NCBI GenBank assembly: GCA_949358305.1
Contig: OX442324.1
Location: forward strand, 6,081,575-6,145,574
DNA from: Strigamia acuminata
Lineage: Eukaryota; Arthropoda; Chilopoda; Geophilomorpha; Linotaeniidae
DNA length: 64,000 nucleotides
Direction: 5' to 3'
In this document: piece after piece, positions 49,418-58,893 of the stretch
Layout of the letters: every line of letters starts with the position of its first letter
How positions within the stretch are numbered: the stretch's first letter is position 1
Made by a program: the position numbers and the translations under genes
Notes under the pieces: model-generated
What the model was told of the DNA's origin: nothing
What the model saw: only the letters and a program-made list of their open reading frames with translations
The model's database searches: none

Positions 49418-52400
49418 GTAAATCGTTCAGAAAGGAACGCAGTTTTTCAAATAGCACGTTCGAATTCCCCACTTCGCCCGGGAATAGAAAAAAGAGCAAC
49501 AATGCGAGACCAGCAGCATCGACAACGAAAACAAAATATTTATCCGCCCCTGTACAAATGGTTGATTTTACGGTTTTTCTCATTCCTGGTTTGGATGTGA
49601 AGGTAAATGAAAGATAATTACTGCGACCAAGTTATCGTAATACTGGGATTGAATTGAATTTGCTTTGTCAGATTCATTACAACTCTAAAACAATTTGCAC
49701 CGACAGTCCAGGCAGCGTGATGCAGGGTGATGTGGCATCTTCCGATCTTAACAAGTTAACAGAAATTCAAGCGTTAACTGGCCAGAAAAAACCCGGTATG
49801 AAGAAAGCATCTCTCTTTGCTTGGATAACGTTACAGGGCATACCAGAAGTAAAAGCAAAATAAAACAAACGATTTATTTTTATTTTTATTTATATTTTTA
49901 CTTTTATTCTTTTAGGAGTGCGTCATTACACCTCAAATTCTTGATTTCTTGGAACAGACTTTAGAGCCAATACCGATTTTACCATTGAAAACAAATCCTT
50001 TACAAACTGGTACGAGTTTTGTTGTATTTGGGTAAAGAAATTGCCTTTAATTTTTTGAGACATTATTTTAGAAACGGTGTTTGGACAAGATGCGAGTGCT
50101 GCATCAACGTTTACTACTCCAGCAACATACGCATACGCGTCTTTTCCAGTGGACGTGACTGTTTACTTTCGCATGCAGCCGTCCGCCTTAAGATTTAGCT
50201 GTCTCCCGGTGTCCCGTGTTGAATGTTTGCTCTGTTTACCATCTTTAGATTTGGTGTTCTCTTCTAAACGTGCAGAAGATGAAAATCTAACGAGTGAATT
50301 TGGAAGCTTGCTTCCAGTTCCAAAACAAAAAGGTTTCACTCATTAGGGTTCATCGCGCATAATCATTCGATAATAATTAACGTTTGTTTGGTGCTAGGGT
50401 CTGCGGCTGGTGATGGTGGCGATCGTAATCGCCGAGACAGTCTCAACCAACAACATCCATTTTCAACGATTACCGATCCTTCACAAGCAGCCGTTGGCGG
50501 TTTGAGCGTAACCGGTTGCTTAGAAGACTTTTCTCTTTACATATTTCATCCGTACGGAGGCAAAAAAGTGGGCATTTCGGGTAAGTTTTTAACGCGTGTG
50601 TGTGGTGGATGTTATTTAATTTTTGTTTTATCATACGGTTAGTGACTCCCAAAGATTTATCGAGCGAGTCGTCCCCTTTAAATGACAGCGAACGCAAGGA
50701 TTCTCTCAGCCTTCAAGTGGAGTTTGTCAAAGTGAACATTTCTCGTAGCCGAAAGACAAATGTGAACGTGGAGGGTTCAACTCCGAATCAACCTAAGGCC
50801 TCCTCGCGTTTTCCCGATCAAAAGAGTGCGATTATTCGCTTCTCCGCAATTTGTGACATCGGCTCTGCGTCGTTCAAATACGATATGAGACGCTTGACCG
50901 AAATTTTAGCTTTCCCAAAAGCTTGGTACAGGAGGAGTATTGTTCGACGATTATTTTTAGGTGACCAGAGTTCAGTGCCAGTATACAGCGATCAAGGTAC
51001 AAATTAGAAATGCACAACGATTGTAATTAGTAACGTATTCAAACTCGATCAACAGAATCGATGGAGAACAGCAACACTCCGAATAGCCCGTTGACGCCCG
51101 ATTCGGTGGCTGCGAAGACGGACGTGTTTAATTTTTCACCAATTAATCGCTCGGCCACCACAAACGGAGAATCGATTCCGATTTCTCCGTCCTTGATCAG
51201 CCGGCATTCCATCAACGATCCAGAAACTCGAGATAAATTACATCTTAATTTAGATTCGGCTTCGAAATCACGACGGCGTGGATTTGGTATGGGTAAATCT
51301 AATACGTACTACTGTAGTTGGGAATTTTAGGTGTATGATTGGTTTGTACTCACACTTCTGATTCTAGCTTCGCCAGAAACTCCTCGGAGTTCACAAAACA
51401 GAAGACGAGAAGAACAATCCTTTGCGGCTACTAGCACACCTTTTCATTTAGGAAAGAGCAGTAGTTCGTGGGAAACACTCGTCTTGTTTGCAGTCAACTT
51501 GTCCAAGCTCAATGTACATATGAACATGGGGAATGTGATGGGCAATACGATGTATACGTGATTTTATTGACCATTGAATAGTCTTAATAATCCGCTCACC
51601 AAATATTTTCAGGTGGACGACCCGCGATACCATTCTACAAGGCCGACTATCTATCGGTAGCACTGGACACAAAAACATGATAGTGTCCATGGGTCTGGGA
51701 GGGTCATCGCTCGATGCCAAAGGAGGCATTGTGGGTGGCACGATCGAACTGAGTCAAATTGATGCGTATGGTATGATGGGAACATTTGGAAATGGCTGCA
51801 ATAAGACGAAATTTGATTTGGTTAACTATTTTTCTGCACAGTTCATATCAAAGAAGATCCTGGCATGGAGCCTGATCACACATTCGGCATGAAATTGTTT
51901 GCTCTCGAAGCGCGTCTCGACTACATGGGAACAAGTATGCTTATGAGTCGTGTGAGTTCCTTGGATGTCACGCTTCGAGATGAATGGCGGGTCAACGTCG
52001 ATCAAACGCTCGATCCTGTAATGCATCCGACTAAAAGGTTCGAATTTGCAATTGCATTTGTATTGCAGCGGTCATGTAGAGTTTTTATTATTTTTGCAGA
52101 CCCGCACTGATTTTCATCCACGGTGACTTAAGTTGGGATCAACTGCAATTAATTATTTCGAAATCAACAACAGCCGATTTACTGAAAATGTTTACAAAGC
52201 TGGAAGAATTTTTTACTCAACAGTTTAAGAGCAGCAAGCGCGTGTTTTCGTCGCTGCAACCCCGTGCGCCTCGCCAAGGAGGCAAGCGAGGACATTTTAG
52301 TACTCGGACGATGAAGAAAAAAACGAATGAAGGAATCAAGTTGAAAGAAATCGAGGCACGCCATCATCGGCATTGGCAAAAAGTTCTCACCAAAGTGTCG

Positions 52401-53713
52401 GGAATGCAGTTAGCCACGTTACCGTGTCCCTTGCCTAGACACGGCACAATATTGGGCGGAACGATGGAACTTCATGGCAATCACATCTCACTCGCTTGTT
52501 TTCACGACATTAATTTTCGAGCCAAGCATTGGGCATTGTTCAGCTTAAAGGAGCCGAGTATTTCGTTCGCCACTGAAGCTCAGAGCGTCATTGGCTCAAG
52601 TATTAACTCGTTAATATGTGGAGACAAGTTAATTGAAAGAGTCGAGTGTATTTCAGTTGATTTGGTTTCTGCTTTTGGCATTTGTTCATTTATACATTGT
52701 GTTCAACGTTTGTTTCTTTTAACTTTATAGGTGTCATAGACACGCACATCGTTCAGAATTTATCTGTGAGTTTGGGACATAACGTAACGGACCATACCCA
52801 GCATCATAACATGGCAACGGTGTGCCGAATTTCACGTAACTTTCTTTTTCCACCGCAATTTCGTACGATGAAAGAATGGTTCCACTATGCATTCTTTGTT
52901 AGCGAATTAGATGGTATTAAATTTTGGTATTACGATAATCAGTGTTACTTAATGTTTGGTTTGTAATTGTTCGGTAGAAGTGGACCGGTTTCCCAGTTTA
53001 GAACGAGACCGCAGCGACAGTGTGACTACCGAGCGACAGCACCAGCGCAGTTCGTCTAAAGGGCAGGATTTTAATCACGCGATGGAAATGATTTTTTCGT
53101 TACCCACCCTTCAGTTCCATTTGAAAACCGAGCACATGCAGCCAGAACTGACGCCTGACCACAGCACAGAAATTAAACCCAAAGTTGAATGCACTTTTGT
53201 CACCGAATTTGAAGACCATATTTTCGTGACTGTAGATGCAGAAGCATTTTTCTTTTTGCACGATCTCATCACGGCTTACATCAAAGAGAAGGATCGAAGT
53301 ATGAATCAAATTAATTAAAATAAATTGCATTCTTTGTTGTTTATTAATTCGTGAATTATATCACAGCCGTAGAAAGAGCAATGGCACAAACTCCCGACGG
53401 TGACGGCGAACGAAAACGGAATAAAGTCGCGGACACTTTTCAAAAGGATTGGCGCAATTACGAATGCAAAACGTGGCATCTCGAACCCACTGTTCGGTTA
53501 TTGTCTTGGGCGGGAAAAGGCATTGAGCCGTATGGAGTTGATTACATTTTGCACAAACTGGGTTTTTCGCATGCACGAATCACCATTCCGAAATGGTTGC
53601 AGCGTGGTACGATGGATCCTCTCGATAAAATTCTATCTGTACTCATGGGAAAAATGGTGGATGTGGTTAGAGAGGAAAAGTCAGTTCAAGCACCATACGC
53701 TGCAACACGTTAG
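34892..53713 (+). CDS. BLTP1: Bridge-like lipid transfer protein 1 (tweek / KIAA1109 / LPD-3)
   Basis: 54 exons, about 5,027 aa (human about 5,005): 34892-35135, 35205-35348, 35414-35658, 35722-35868, 36013-36228, 36288-36494, 36562-36732, 36804-36921, 36989-37144, 37228-37325, 37393-38055, 38127-38441, 38508-38750, 38815-40228, 40344-40498, 40560-40969, 41029-41287, 41349-42220, 42292-42472, 42543-44572, 44645-44832, 44901-45050, 45109-45199, 45266-45484, 45557-45749, 45808-45897, 45954-46202, 46264-46383, 46448-46565, 46640-46710, 46777-46957, 47016-47089, 47148-47282, 47366-47636, 47706-48045, 48122-48245, 48328-48431, 48491-48625, 48728-48961, 49037-49312, 49419-49602, 49672-49848, 49916-50009, 50072-50332, 50398-50580, 50643-50996, 51056-51292, 51368-51557, 51613-51770, 51842-52037, 52100-52647, 52731-52913, 52978-53298, 53367-53713. 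A rod-like protein moving lipid between ER and plasma membrane. One N-terminal helix (SSLLWLLCALASAM, about residue 30) anchors it; GSFSVSVLSGKVMYRDVAYI and the tail DYILHKLGFSHARITIPKWL are near-invariant family blocks. GC donors are needed at 36495 and 44573. Exon 14 and 51 ends are least certain. Confidence 0.95.
35888..35971. mobile_element. Tc1/mariner-type MITE in BLTP1 intron 4
   Basis: An 84-bp palindrome bounded by TA: TACAGTCGTGGACAAAAAAA at 35888 and a matching complement ending GTCCACGATTGTA at 35971. The terminus resembles that of the element in STK40 intron 8 (TGGWCAAAAAAAT). It accounts for the unusual length of this intron (144 nt). Confidence 0.82.
38776..38811. repeat. (TTCA)n microsatellite at the 3' end of BLTP1 intron 13
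   Basis: Tandem TTCA units run right up to the acceptor CATAG before exon 14, taking the place of the polypyrimidine tract. Confidence 0.85.
49374..49414. repeat. 41-T homopolymer in BLTP1 intron 40
   Basis: An uninterrupted run of 41 T immediately precedes the acceptor TTTTATAG, serving as an extreme polypyrimidine tract. The length is likely variable or mis-sequenced. Confidence 0.9.
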
Positions 53714-54033
53714 TTAAGCTTCGATTTCCGTTCCGGTACGCTCTGTGATAAATGTGTAGTTGTTGATTGTAAATTTAAAGATGAGAATATATTGTAAAGT
53801 ATCTAGTCTTAATGTTATGTACTCGCAATAATAAATTGTTGCAATTTGTTAATAACTGTAATTGACGCGTACATACACCATCACTTCGTTTTAAATAACG
53901 GTAATAAAGTATTTAAAAGTAAAAACATCGTGAAAATTTCTACAACATTGTGTATGACGTATTGCAGTGAAGTCTTTAAAGGGGTCGGCACTACTAGGGT
54001 GAGAAAAGGTTTTAATGCCACAATACAAATTAG
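53714..54033 (+). terminator. BLTP1 3' UTR with poly(A) signal
   Basis: Non-coding AT-rich sequence after the BLTP1 stop. AATAAA at 53830-53835 with a following T/G-rich stretch is the likely cleavage signal, giving a 3' UTR of about 140 nt. Confidence 0.6.
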
Positions 54034-54258
54034 TATACTCAAAACCACTCCAAGGTTGTTGAATTCCCCGAGCCGTATCACTGGTGTAGTGGCACAAAAA
54101 GTAGCTCATAACACCATATTTGTAAAAAACTCCAGACCATGTGATCGATTACCAACATTGTCAAAGGTACAGAACTACTTTTCCACGTAGTAGAACACAG
54201 TACACAGTTAGGCGTGAACAGGCAACAATTCAACAACCTTGGAGTGGTTTTGAGTATA
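54034..54258. mobile_element. 225-bp MITE with 32-bp terminal inverted repeats
   Basis: The left terminus TATACTCAAAACCACTCCAA begins at 54034 (arm 54034-54065). Its exact complement occupies 54227-54258. The 161-bp interior has no coding potential. The TA at each end could be the target duplication. The termini are not those of the two Tc1-like elements in STK40 and BLTP1. Confidence 0.82.
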
Positions 54259-54391
54259 GAGTGAAATTGTTGACACCCAGGTATAAACTCGGAAGTTTGA
54301 CCGTTAGTTTGAAAGTAATACAAAAATTAACTAAAACAAAAATATTTTTATATACTATTGATCATTTTTCAGGATAAAGGCCTCAAATTCC

Positions 54392-54580
54392 TCATAGGAT
54401 TATAGGACCTGTATATAAGGCCTCATTAAATAAAGCAAAAAAGAAATAATTAAACATCCACACGAGCCGTCTTTGACGGACGGCTCCCTTGTATGTTGTA
54501 TGAATTGTATGAATGTTTATTTCCGGAGCACGGAGCCACACAAGTCGTTTATCAAAGGACGTCGAAATTAGCTATGTATA
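54392..54580 (+). repeat. Dispersed repeat with GAGCCGTC hairpin, copy 1
   Basis: This copy is related to the two arms of the inverted element at 60975-62300. Shared blocks in order: GGACCT...GCCTCATTAAA, AAACATCCAC, the hairpin GAGCCGTC/GACGGCTC (54464-54471 with 54479-54486), CTCCCTTGT, TTTATTTC, GAGCCA, and TTTATC.AAGGACGTC. It is a solo copy, so the arm can exist on its own. Confidence 0.75.
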
Positions 54581-54892
54581 GTGAAGCTCAAAAAAAAAAA
54601 CCCAAGAAACAACGAGAGCAGATTCGAACTCGCATGTCCACCGTCAAAGACAGAGACCATAACGTCGCACCGAACTGTTTTGCGCATGAATACACGTTAA
54701 TTAGTCTTGTTTATTGAATCATTTCAAGTGTTGGATATACCGCTACACATACGATAAATATGAATAAATATATTATGTTTAACACGAAGGAAGAAAGTTT
54801 AATTTTTTTATTACAAAATATTTATGATATTTTCTATAAATGTAGCATTATTTCCTCGATTATTTCAACAAGTGCTAAAAAATTTCCGCTAT

Positions 54893-55090
54893 TAATTTTT
54901 TATCATTAGGTGGAATATGTGCGGCAGGAAGTTTCCATGGGTTTTGATTGGCTATGCCGATCAGTCTGCATGCCAGGACTACTTTGCATACCGGTATTCT
55001 GTTTTCGAGCGCAGTTTTCGCGAGGTATCATTCGGAGCCCGGCTCGGTGAAGGGCATAGAGGATTGTATGCAGAAATGGCCAAAAATTAA
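54893..55090 (+). other. Exon-like segment paralogous to 58105-58209
   Basis: An acceptor-like TTTTTATCATTAG is followed by GGTGGAATA, then, after an insertion, by TCTGCATGCCAGGACTACTT and a block matching the TCATTCGG...CCCGG.TCGGTG segment of the second copy. It contains a 57-codon ATG frame (54917-55090), but that frame is not the one open in the other copy. It is probably a duplicated repeat fragment, not a gene. Confidence 0.5.
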
Positions 55091-55119
55091 AAAAGTGCCA
55101 GAAACGTGCTGATCAGACG

Positions 55120-55270
55120 TAAAATGAGCTGAAAAATCGATTCCCGTGTGCGCAATTTGCATATCTGGCACTGTTGCAGAGATATAAGCAAAAAACTGAC
55201 TTTTTGAACAGAAAAAGTGTTTTATCTCTGCAACGGTGCCAGATATGCAAATTGTGCACACGGGAAACAA
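55120..55270. repeat. Fold-back element with ATTTGCAT octamer arms, copy 1
   Basis: The left arm (55143-55184) and right arm (55222-55264) are complementary around CCCGTGTGCGCAATTTGCAT, ATCTGGCACTGTTGCAGAGA and their complements. The spacer is about 37 nt. A very similar element lies at 57740-57895. The preceding bases (CGTGCTGATCAGACGTAAAA) are also shared, so the repeated unit is longer than the palindrome. Confidence 0.8.
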
Positions 55271-55502
55271 AAATAGACAAATAAAAAAAAAAAAAAATTT
55301 TCATTTTTATTTCTAAAATTGTATTATTCTTATTCAAACTTACAGTAGTGTAGATAAGAGGAAACAAAGTGCTAAAAAACCTCATTTTTACGACAAGATT
55401 TCAATATATAAAAATTGGCTTAAACGGTAAAGGTTGCAAACATTGACATGTATGACAGCTGATACTTTGTAGTTTCTAATATTACAATACTCATTTCTAA
55501 GC

Positions 55503-55580
55503 CACTGTGACTGTGGGGCTCGTTGTTCATTGGGTTTAGCTTTGGCTTTTGGAGTTAGATGTAGCGTGTTCGAATCCTGA
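55503..55580 (+). ncRNA. tRNA-like unit 1 (Pol III B box)
   Basis: B-box match TGTTCGAATCC at 55567-55577, with a weak A-box-like GTGGGGCTCG upstream. It is followed by T-rich sequence that could end Pol III transcription. It does not fold as a full tRNA by eye. Confidence 0.4.
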
Positions 55581-55663
55581 GTTGATTTTTAGAATTTTTC
55601 TTTTCTTTTTCGTTTTCTTTCCTTGCTTAAGTACAGGAGTTAAGGAAAGAGTTAGAGTGAGAA

Positions 55664-55740
55664 GTGGTGGCTCTTGCGATGAGTTTCCAGTATTATCTTG
55701 AGTAGACACGAGCATTCAAAGTCTCTAGTTCGAATCCAGA
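55664..55740 (+). ncRNA. tRNA-like unit 2
   Basis: A-box-like GTGGTGGCTCTTGCGATGAG at 55664 and B box AGTTCGAATCC at 55727-55737, spaced about 45 nt apart. The acceptor stem is not paired, so this is a tRNA-derived repeat rather than a functional tRNA. Confidence 0.45.
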
Positions 55741-55856
55741 GCAATTCAGATGACGAAAAAAGTTATTTTTAAACATTTTCTCTTTTAATTTTCAATCAAT
55801 TACGTCAGTGCGCAATCTGTAAGTAAGAGAATTAAGCAGTAGATGAAAAAGAAGGA

Positions 55857-55950
55857 GTGGTGGCTCAGAGGTATGATGGCTGGTGTTGGAGACGTGATAA
55901 ATAAGGTACCGGTAAATGAAGAACATGTGTCGGTGTTCAAATCCAGAGAT
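55857..55950 (+). ncRNA. tRNA-like unit 3
   Basis: GTGGTGGCTCAGAGGTATGA (A-box match TGGCTCAGAGG) at about 55858 and B box TGTTCAAATCC at 55934-55944. This unit has the clearest A box of the four plus-strand units. Confidence 0.5.
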
Positions 55951-56071
55951 GGATAAATTTAAATAAAAAAAATTCTGCTGATTTTATTCAGTTCTAATTT
56001 GTGTTATTCTTTTCTAGTAATTTTCTCTCTTAACTCTATAAGAAGGAAATTAGACATAAGGATAACAATAA

Positions 56072-56150
56072 GAAGCAGTAGCTTCGAGGTTAGATGTCTA
56101 GTATTTTGAAACTTAACGACGGACATGTGTTCGGGTTCGAATCTGGACCA
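56072..56150 (+). ncRNA. tRNA-like unit 4
   Basis: A-box-like GTAGCTTCGAGGTTAGATGT at about 56078 and B box GGGTTCGAATC at 56133-56143. The spacing is tRNA-like, but the outer stem is absent. Confidence 0.48.
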
Positions 56151-56215
56151 ATCTAGAAGATTTAAAAAAAAAAATTTAAAATTTAAAAAAAATTAAAATT
56201 AAGAATAGATTCCAT

Positions 56216-56296
56216 CGGAGATTCGAACCCACGAGTTCGGAGTCCAAAGCCACCACCACAACACAACACGTGAAGAAGATACCACACAGCTACAAT
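56216..56296 (-). ncRNA. tRNA-like unit 5 (minus strand)
   Basis: Read on the minus strand: TAGCTGTGTGGTATC, then GGTGGTGGCTTTGGACTCCG, then B box GGGTTCGAATCTCC. Two A-box-like starts precede one B box, as if two units were fused. Confidence 0.48.
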
Positions 56297-56359
56297 AGCT
56301 GTTAAGCTATAATTTTCTTAAAACTTATACTTATAGATTAAATGCGAATAAACACGTAA

Positions 56360-56745
56360 AAGAAAACTAAAAGACTAGACTAGAAAAACCTCAAAAATAC
56401 TAAAAGACTAGACTAGAAAAACCTCAAAAATACTAGACTAGAAAAACCTCAAAAATACTAAAAGACTAGACTAGAAAGACCTCAAAAATACTAAAAGACT
56501 AGACTAAAAAAACCTCAAAAATACTAAAAGACTAGACTAGAAAAACCTCAAAAAAACTAAAAGACTAGACTAGAAAAACCTCAAAAATACTAAAAGACTA
56601 GACTAGAAAAACCTCAAAAATACTAAAAGACTAGACTAGAAAAACCTCAAAAGAAACCAAGGAAAGAAAACTAGAAAAACCCAAGATAAAAACCTCAAAA
56701 GAAAGAAAACTAAAAAAACCTCAAAAAAGAGACTTCTAGAAAACC
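56360..56745. repeat. 33-bp minisatellite between the opposed tRNA-like units
   Basis: About nine tandem copies of a 33-bp unit beginning ACTAAAAGACTAGACTAGAA and ending AAACCTCAAAAAT, with few differences between copies and one copy lacking 8 bp. It degenerates after about 56653. It separates the plus-strand tRNA-like units from most of the minus-strand ones. Confidence 0.9.
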
Positions 56746-56859
56746 CAAAGAAAGAAAACTATAAAAACCCATGTACATAAACACCACCAAGTACCCCCCC
56801 TTTTCCCCTCGATTTCGCAAAATGAAAAAAAAAAAACACTGAAAAAAAGTTGACCAACG

Positions 56860-56950
56860 TGGAGAGCGACTCGGGGAGGCGAACCCGCGACGCGCCCGGC
56901 AATGCCGGCGCAATGGGTATCCTCCCACCGGCTCCCACCGGTGCTTTTTA
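56860..56950 (-). ncRNA. tRNA-like unit 6 (minus strand), GC-rich
   Basis: Minus-strand reading GGTGGGAGCCGGTGGGAGGA, then GCGCGTCGCGGGTTCGCCTC (B box GGGTTCGCCTCC). It is much GC-richer than its neighbours and preceded by a stretch of C on the plus strand. Confidence 0.45.
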
Positions 56951-57029
56951 GCAGAGTCGCTTAGTTTGAGCCTTATAAACTTGAATTTTGCATTTTTCAA
57001 CTGAAAAAATAAAGTATAAAAAGCAAAAC

Positions 57030-57096
57030 TACTCGCGGATTTGAACCAGTTCACACAGCACTCTCACCATGCACTCTAACCACACAGCTACCTAGA
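57030..57096 (-). ncRNA. tRNA-like unit 7 (minus strand)
   Basis: Minus-strand reading GGTAGCTGTGTGGTTAGAGT (good A box) and CTGGTTCAAATCC (B box), 33 nt apart. Unit 8 and its flank are a clear paralogue, so 7 and 8 arose by tandem duplication. Confidence 0.52.
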
Positions 57097-57179
57097 TTAG
57101 CGTTGATTAATCAAAGTTTAAACCCTTAACTTTGATTATCTTTTTTAGACTGAAAAAATGAATAATAAAAGGCAAAACT

Positions 57180-57244
57180 AACCGCAGATTCGAACCCGTT
57201 CACACAGCTCAGTAACCGCGCACCCTAACCACGCAGCCATCGCG
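57180..57244 (-). ncRNA. tRNA-like unit 8 (minus strand)
   Basis: Minus-strand reading GATGGCTGCGTGGTTAGGGT (A box) and CGGGTTCGAATCTGCGG (B box). Its downstream flank (ACTGAAAAAAT, AAAAGGCAAAACTA on the plus strand) matches that of unit 7. Confidence 0.52.
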
Positions 57245-57296
57245 ATCGGTTCCCACTTCTTACCATAGTTTCAGCCTTTCCATTTATCGCCATTTA

Positions 57297-57726
57297 TCGC
57301 AAAATGTGTGCAAAAACGTGGTAAAATGTGTACAAAAACTTGGCAAAATGTGTGTAAAAACGTGCCAAAATGTGTGCAATAACGTGGCAAAATGTGTGCA
57401 AAAACTTGGCAAAATGTGTGCAATAATGTGTGGAAAAACGTGGTAAAATGTGTAAAAACTTAGCAAAATGTGTGTAAAAACGTGCCAAAATGTGTGCAAT
57501 AATGTGTGGAAAAACGTGGTAAAATGTGTGCAAAAACGTGGTAAGATGTGTACAAAAACTTGGCAAAATGTGTGCAATAATGTGTGTAAAAACGTGGTAA
57601 AATGTGTGTAAAAACGTGGTAAAATGTGTGTAAAAACGTGGTAAAATGTGTGTAAAAACGTGCCAAAATGTGTGCAATAACGTGGCAAAATGTGTGGAAA
57701 AACATGGTAAAATGTGTGCAAAAACG
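57297..57726. repeat. 22-bp minisatellite, about 19 copies
   Basis: The unit is AAAATGTGTGCAAAAACGTG plus GT, with regular variants (GCC for GGT, ACTTGGC for ACGTGGT, shortened TGTGTGCAATA units). On the minus strand it lacks stop codons in all frames, producing frames of 81-207 codons with a 22-residue period. It runs directly into the second fold-back copy. Confidence 0.9.
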
Positions 57727-57739
57727 TGCTGATTAGACG

Positions 57740-57895
57740 TAAAATGAGCTGAAAAATTGATTCCCGTGTGCGCAATTTGCATATCTGGCACTGTTGCAGA
57801 GATATAAGCAAAAAGTCAGTTTTTTGCTTATATCTCTGCAACGGTGCCAGATATGCAAATTCCGCCAACGGAAATCGACTTTTTAGCTCATTTTG
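57740..57895. repeat. Fold-back element with ATTTGCAT octamer arms, copy 2
   Basis: Arms of about 74 bp (57742-57815 and 57819-57893) face each other across only a few bases. They share GATATAAGCAAAAA, ATCTGGCACTGTTGCAGAGA and AATTTGCAT with copy 1 at 55120-55270. The central join is complete here, so this copy is closer to the intact form. Confidence 0.85.
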
Positions 57896-57896
57896 T

Positions 57897-58085
57897 TTGG
57901 TTATCACACTGCGCTGTTAATTTAAAAATCGTTGGTGACAGACGGACGGACATGACCGTTTCATGAGACCTTCTAAACATCAGGTTTAGAAGTCTAAAAG
58001 CGCAATAAGTTTTAATAACCGTAGTTTTCTAGTGTGTTTATATTTTAGCAGTTAATTGTAGAGGTTTATCGTATTAAAGTAGTTT
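57897..58085. repeat. Direct duplication, copy A (partner 58276-58405)
   Basis: CACACTGCGCTGTTAATTTA, GCAATAAGTTTTAAT, CCGTAGTTTTCTAGTG, and TAGAGGTTTATCGTATTAAA occur in the same order in both copies. Copy A has an extra stretch (about 57935-57995) lacking in copy B. Confidence 0.85.
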
Positions 58086-58121
58086 CTATATTCATTTATG
58101 TGATTAATTTTTTATCACTAG

Positions 58122-58629
58122 GTGGAATAGTCTGCACGCCAGGACTTCTTAGTTTTCGTCATTCGGTGCCCGGGTCGGTGGAGGACGCAGACGTAGAGGA
58201 TTTCCAACGGTGAGTAAATTGATTTGTTTTATTTTATTTTACCCTTTGTTCCTCGCTTTGTTCTTTTATTTATTTGTGGTTTGTTTTCACACTGCGCTGT
58301 TAATTTAAAAAGCAATAAGTTTTAATTACCGTAGTTTTCTAGTGCGTTTATTTTTTGGCAGTTATTGTAATTGTAGAGGTTTATCGTATTAAAGTAGTTT
58401 CTATATTTAACTATCGACTTTGTTTTGACCTTTTGCCTTATTTTTAAACTGTTTATTAATTTTATAAATTACTAATTTGGTATTTTTTGTTTTTAGGTTC
58501 AAATGTGAAGACTTCAGTGATAACCAGTCGGAGAATTGGAGAATTTTCAACGCTCGAAGAATTTTATTTTGATATATATAATTTCTATTCATTTCATTGT
58601 ATTTTTTTGTATCTTTAAAGTTTAATAAA
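58122..58629 (+). CDS. Candidate two-exon 3' end of a small gene, no known family
   Basis: An exon-like block at 58122-58209 is preceded by TATCACTAG and ends CAACG|GTGAGT. It joins 58497-58572 (after TTTTTAG) in one open frame ending RRILF and TGA, with AATAAA at 58624-58629. The frame reads ...RHSVPGSVEDADVEDFQRF|KCEDFSDNQSENWRIF. No ATG lies in the first exon, so upstream exons would be needed. The intron contains copy B of the direct duplication. No domain is recognised. The related segment at 54893 is not open in this frame, which argues against strong protein constraint. Treat as tentative. Confidence 0.28.
58276..58405. repeat. Direct duplication, copy B
   Basis: Second, shorter copy of the 57897-58085 segment, inside the intron of the candidate gene. 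Confidence 0.85.
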
Positions 58630-58893
58630 ATCAATTTGTGTTGTTTAATTGTAATTTGTAGTATTACAACTACAACAAATTACAATTGAACACTTAGATT
58701 TTAAATTTATTCGTGTTATTTTATTTTAAATAAACATAAATAAAATGGGGAATCTGTATACCCACCCACCATCCCCCCTTTTTTATTCTAAGTCCAAACC
58801 TATAAAAATTTGGCAGCACTTCGCCTTTTTTGATTTTTGGACTTACAAGTTAGAATATTTTGCAGAAATAACATAGCTTATAGAAAATAAAAC

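Noticed and set aside
54917-55090. 57-codon ATG frame as an independent gene
   Set aside because: Lies in a duplicated repeat block, and the second copy is not open in the same frame.
55503-57244. Functional tRNA genes
   Set aside because: B boxes are present but no unit shows a paired acceptor stem or a clear anticodon arm, so they are listed only as tRNA-like repeats.
57284-57907. 207-codon minus-strand frame with His/Phe/Thr repeats
   Set aside because: Produced by the stop-free 22-bp minisatellite in every frame; no start context or splice evidence.
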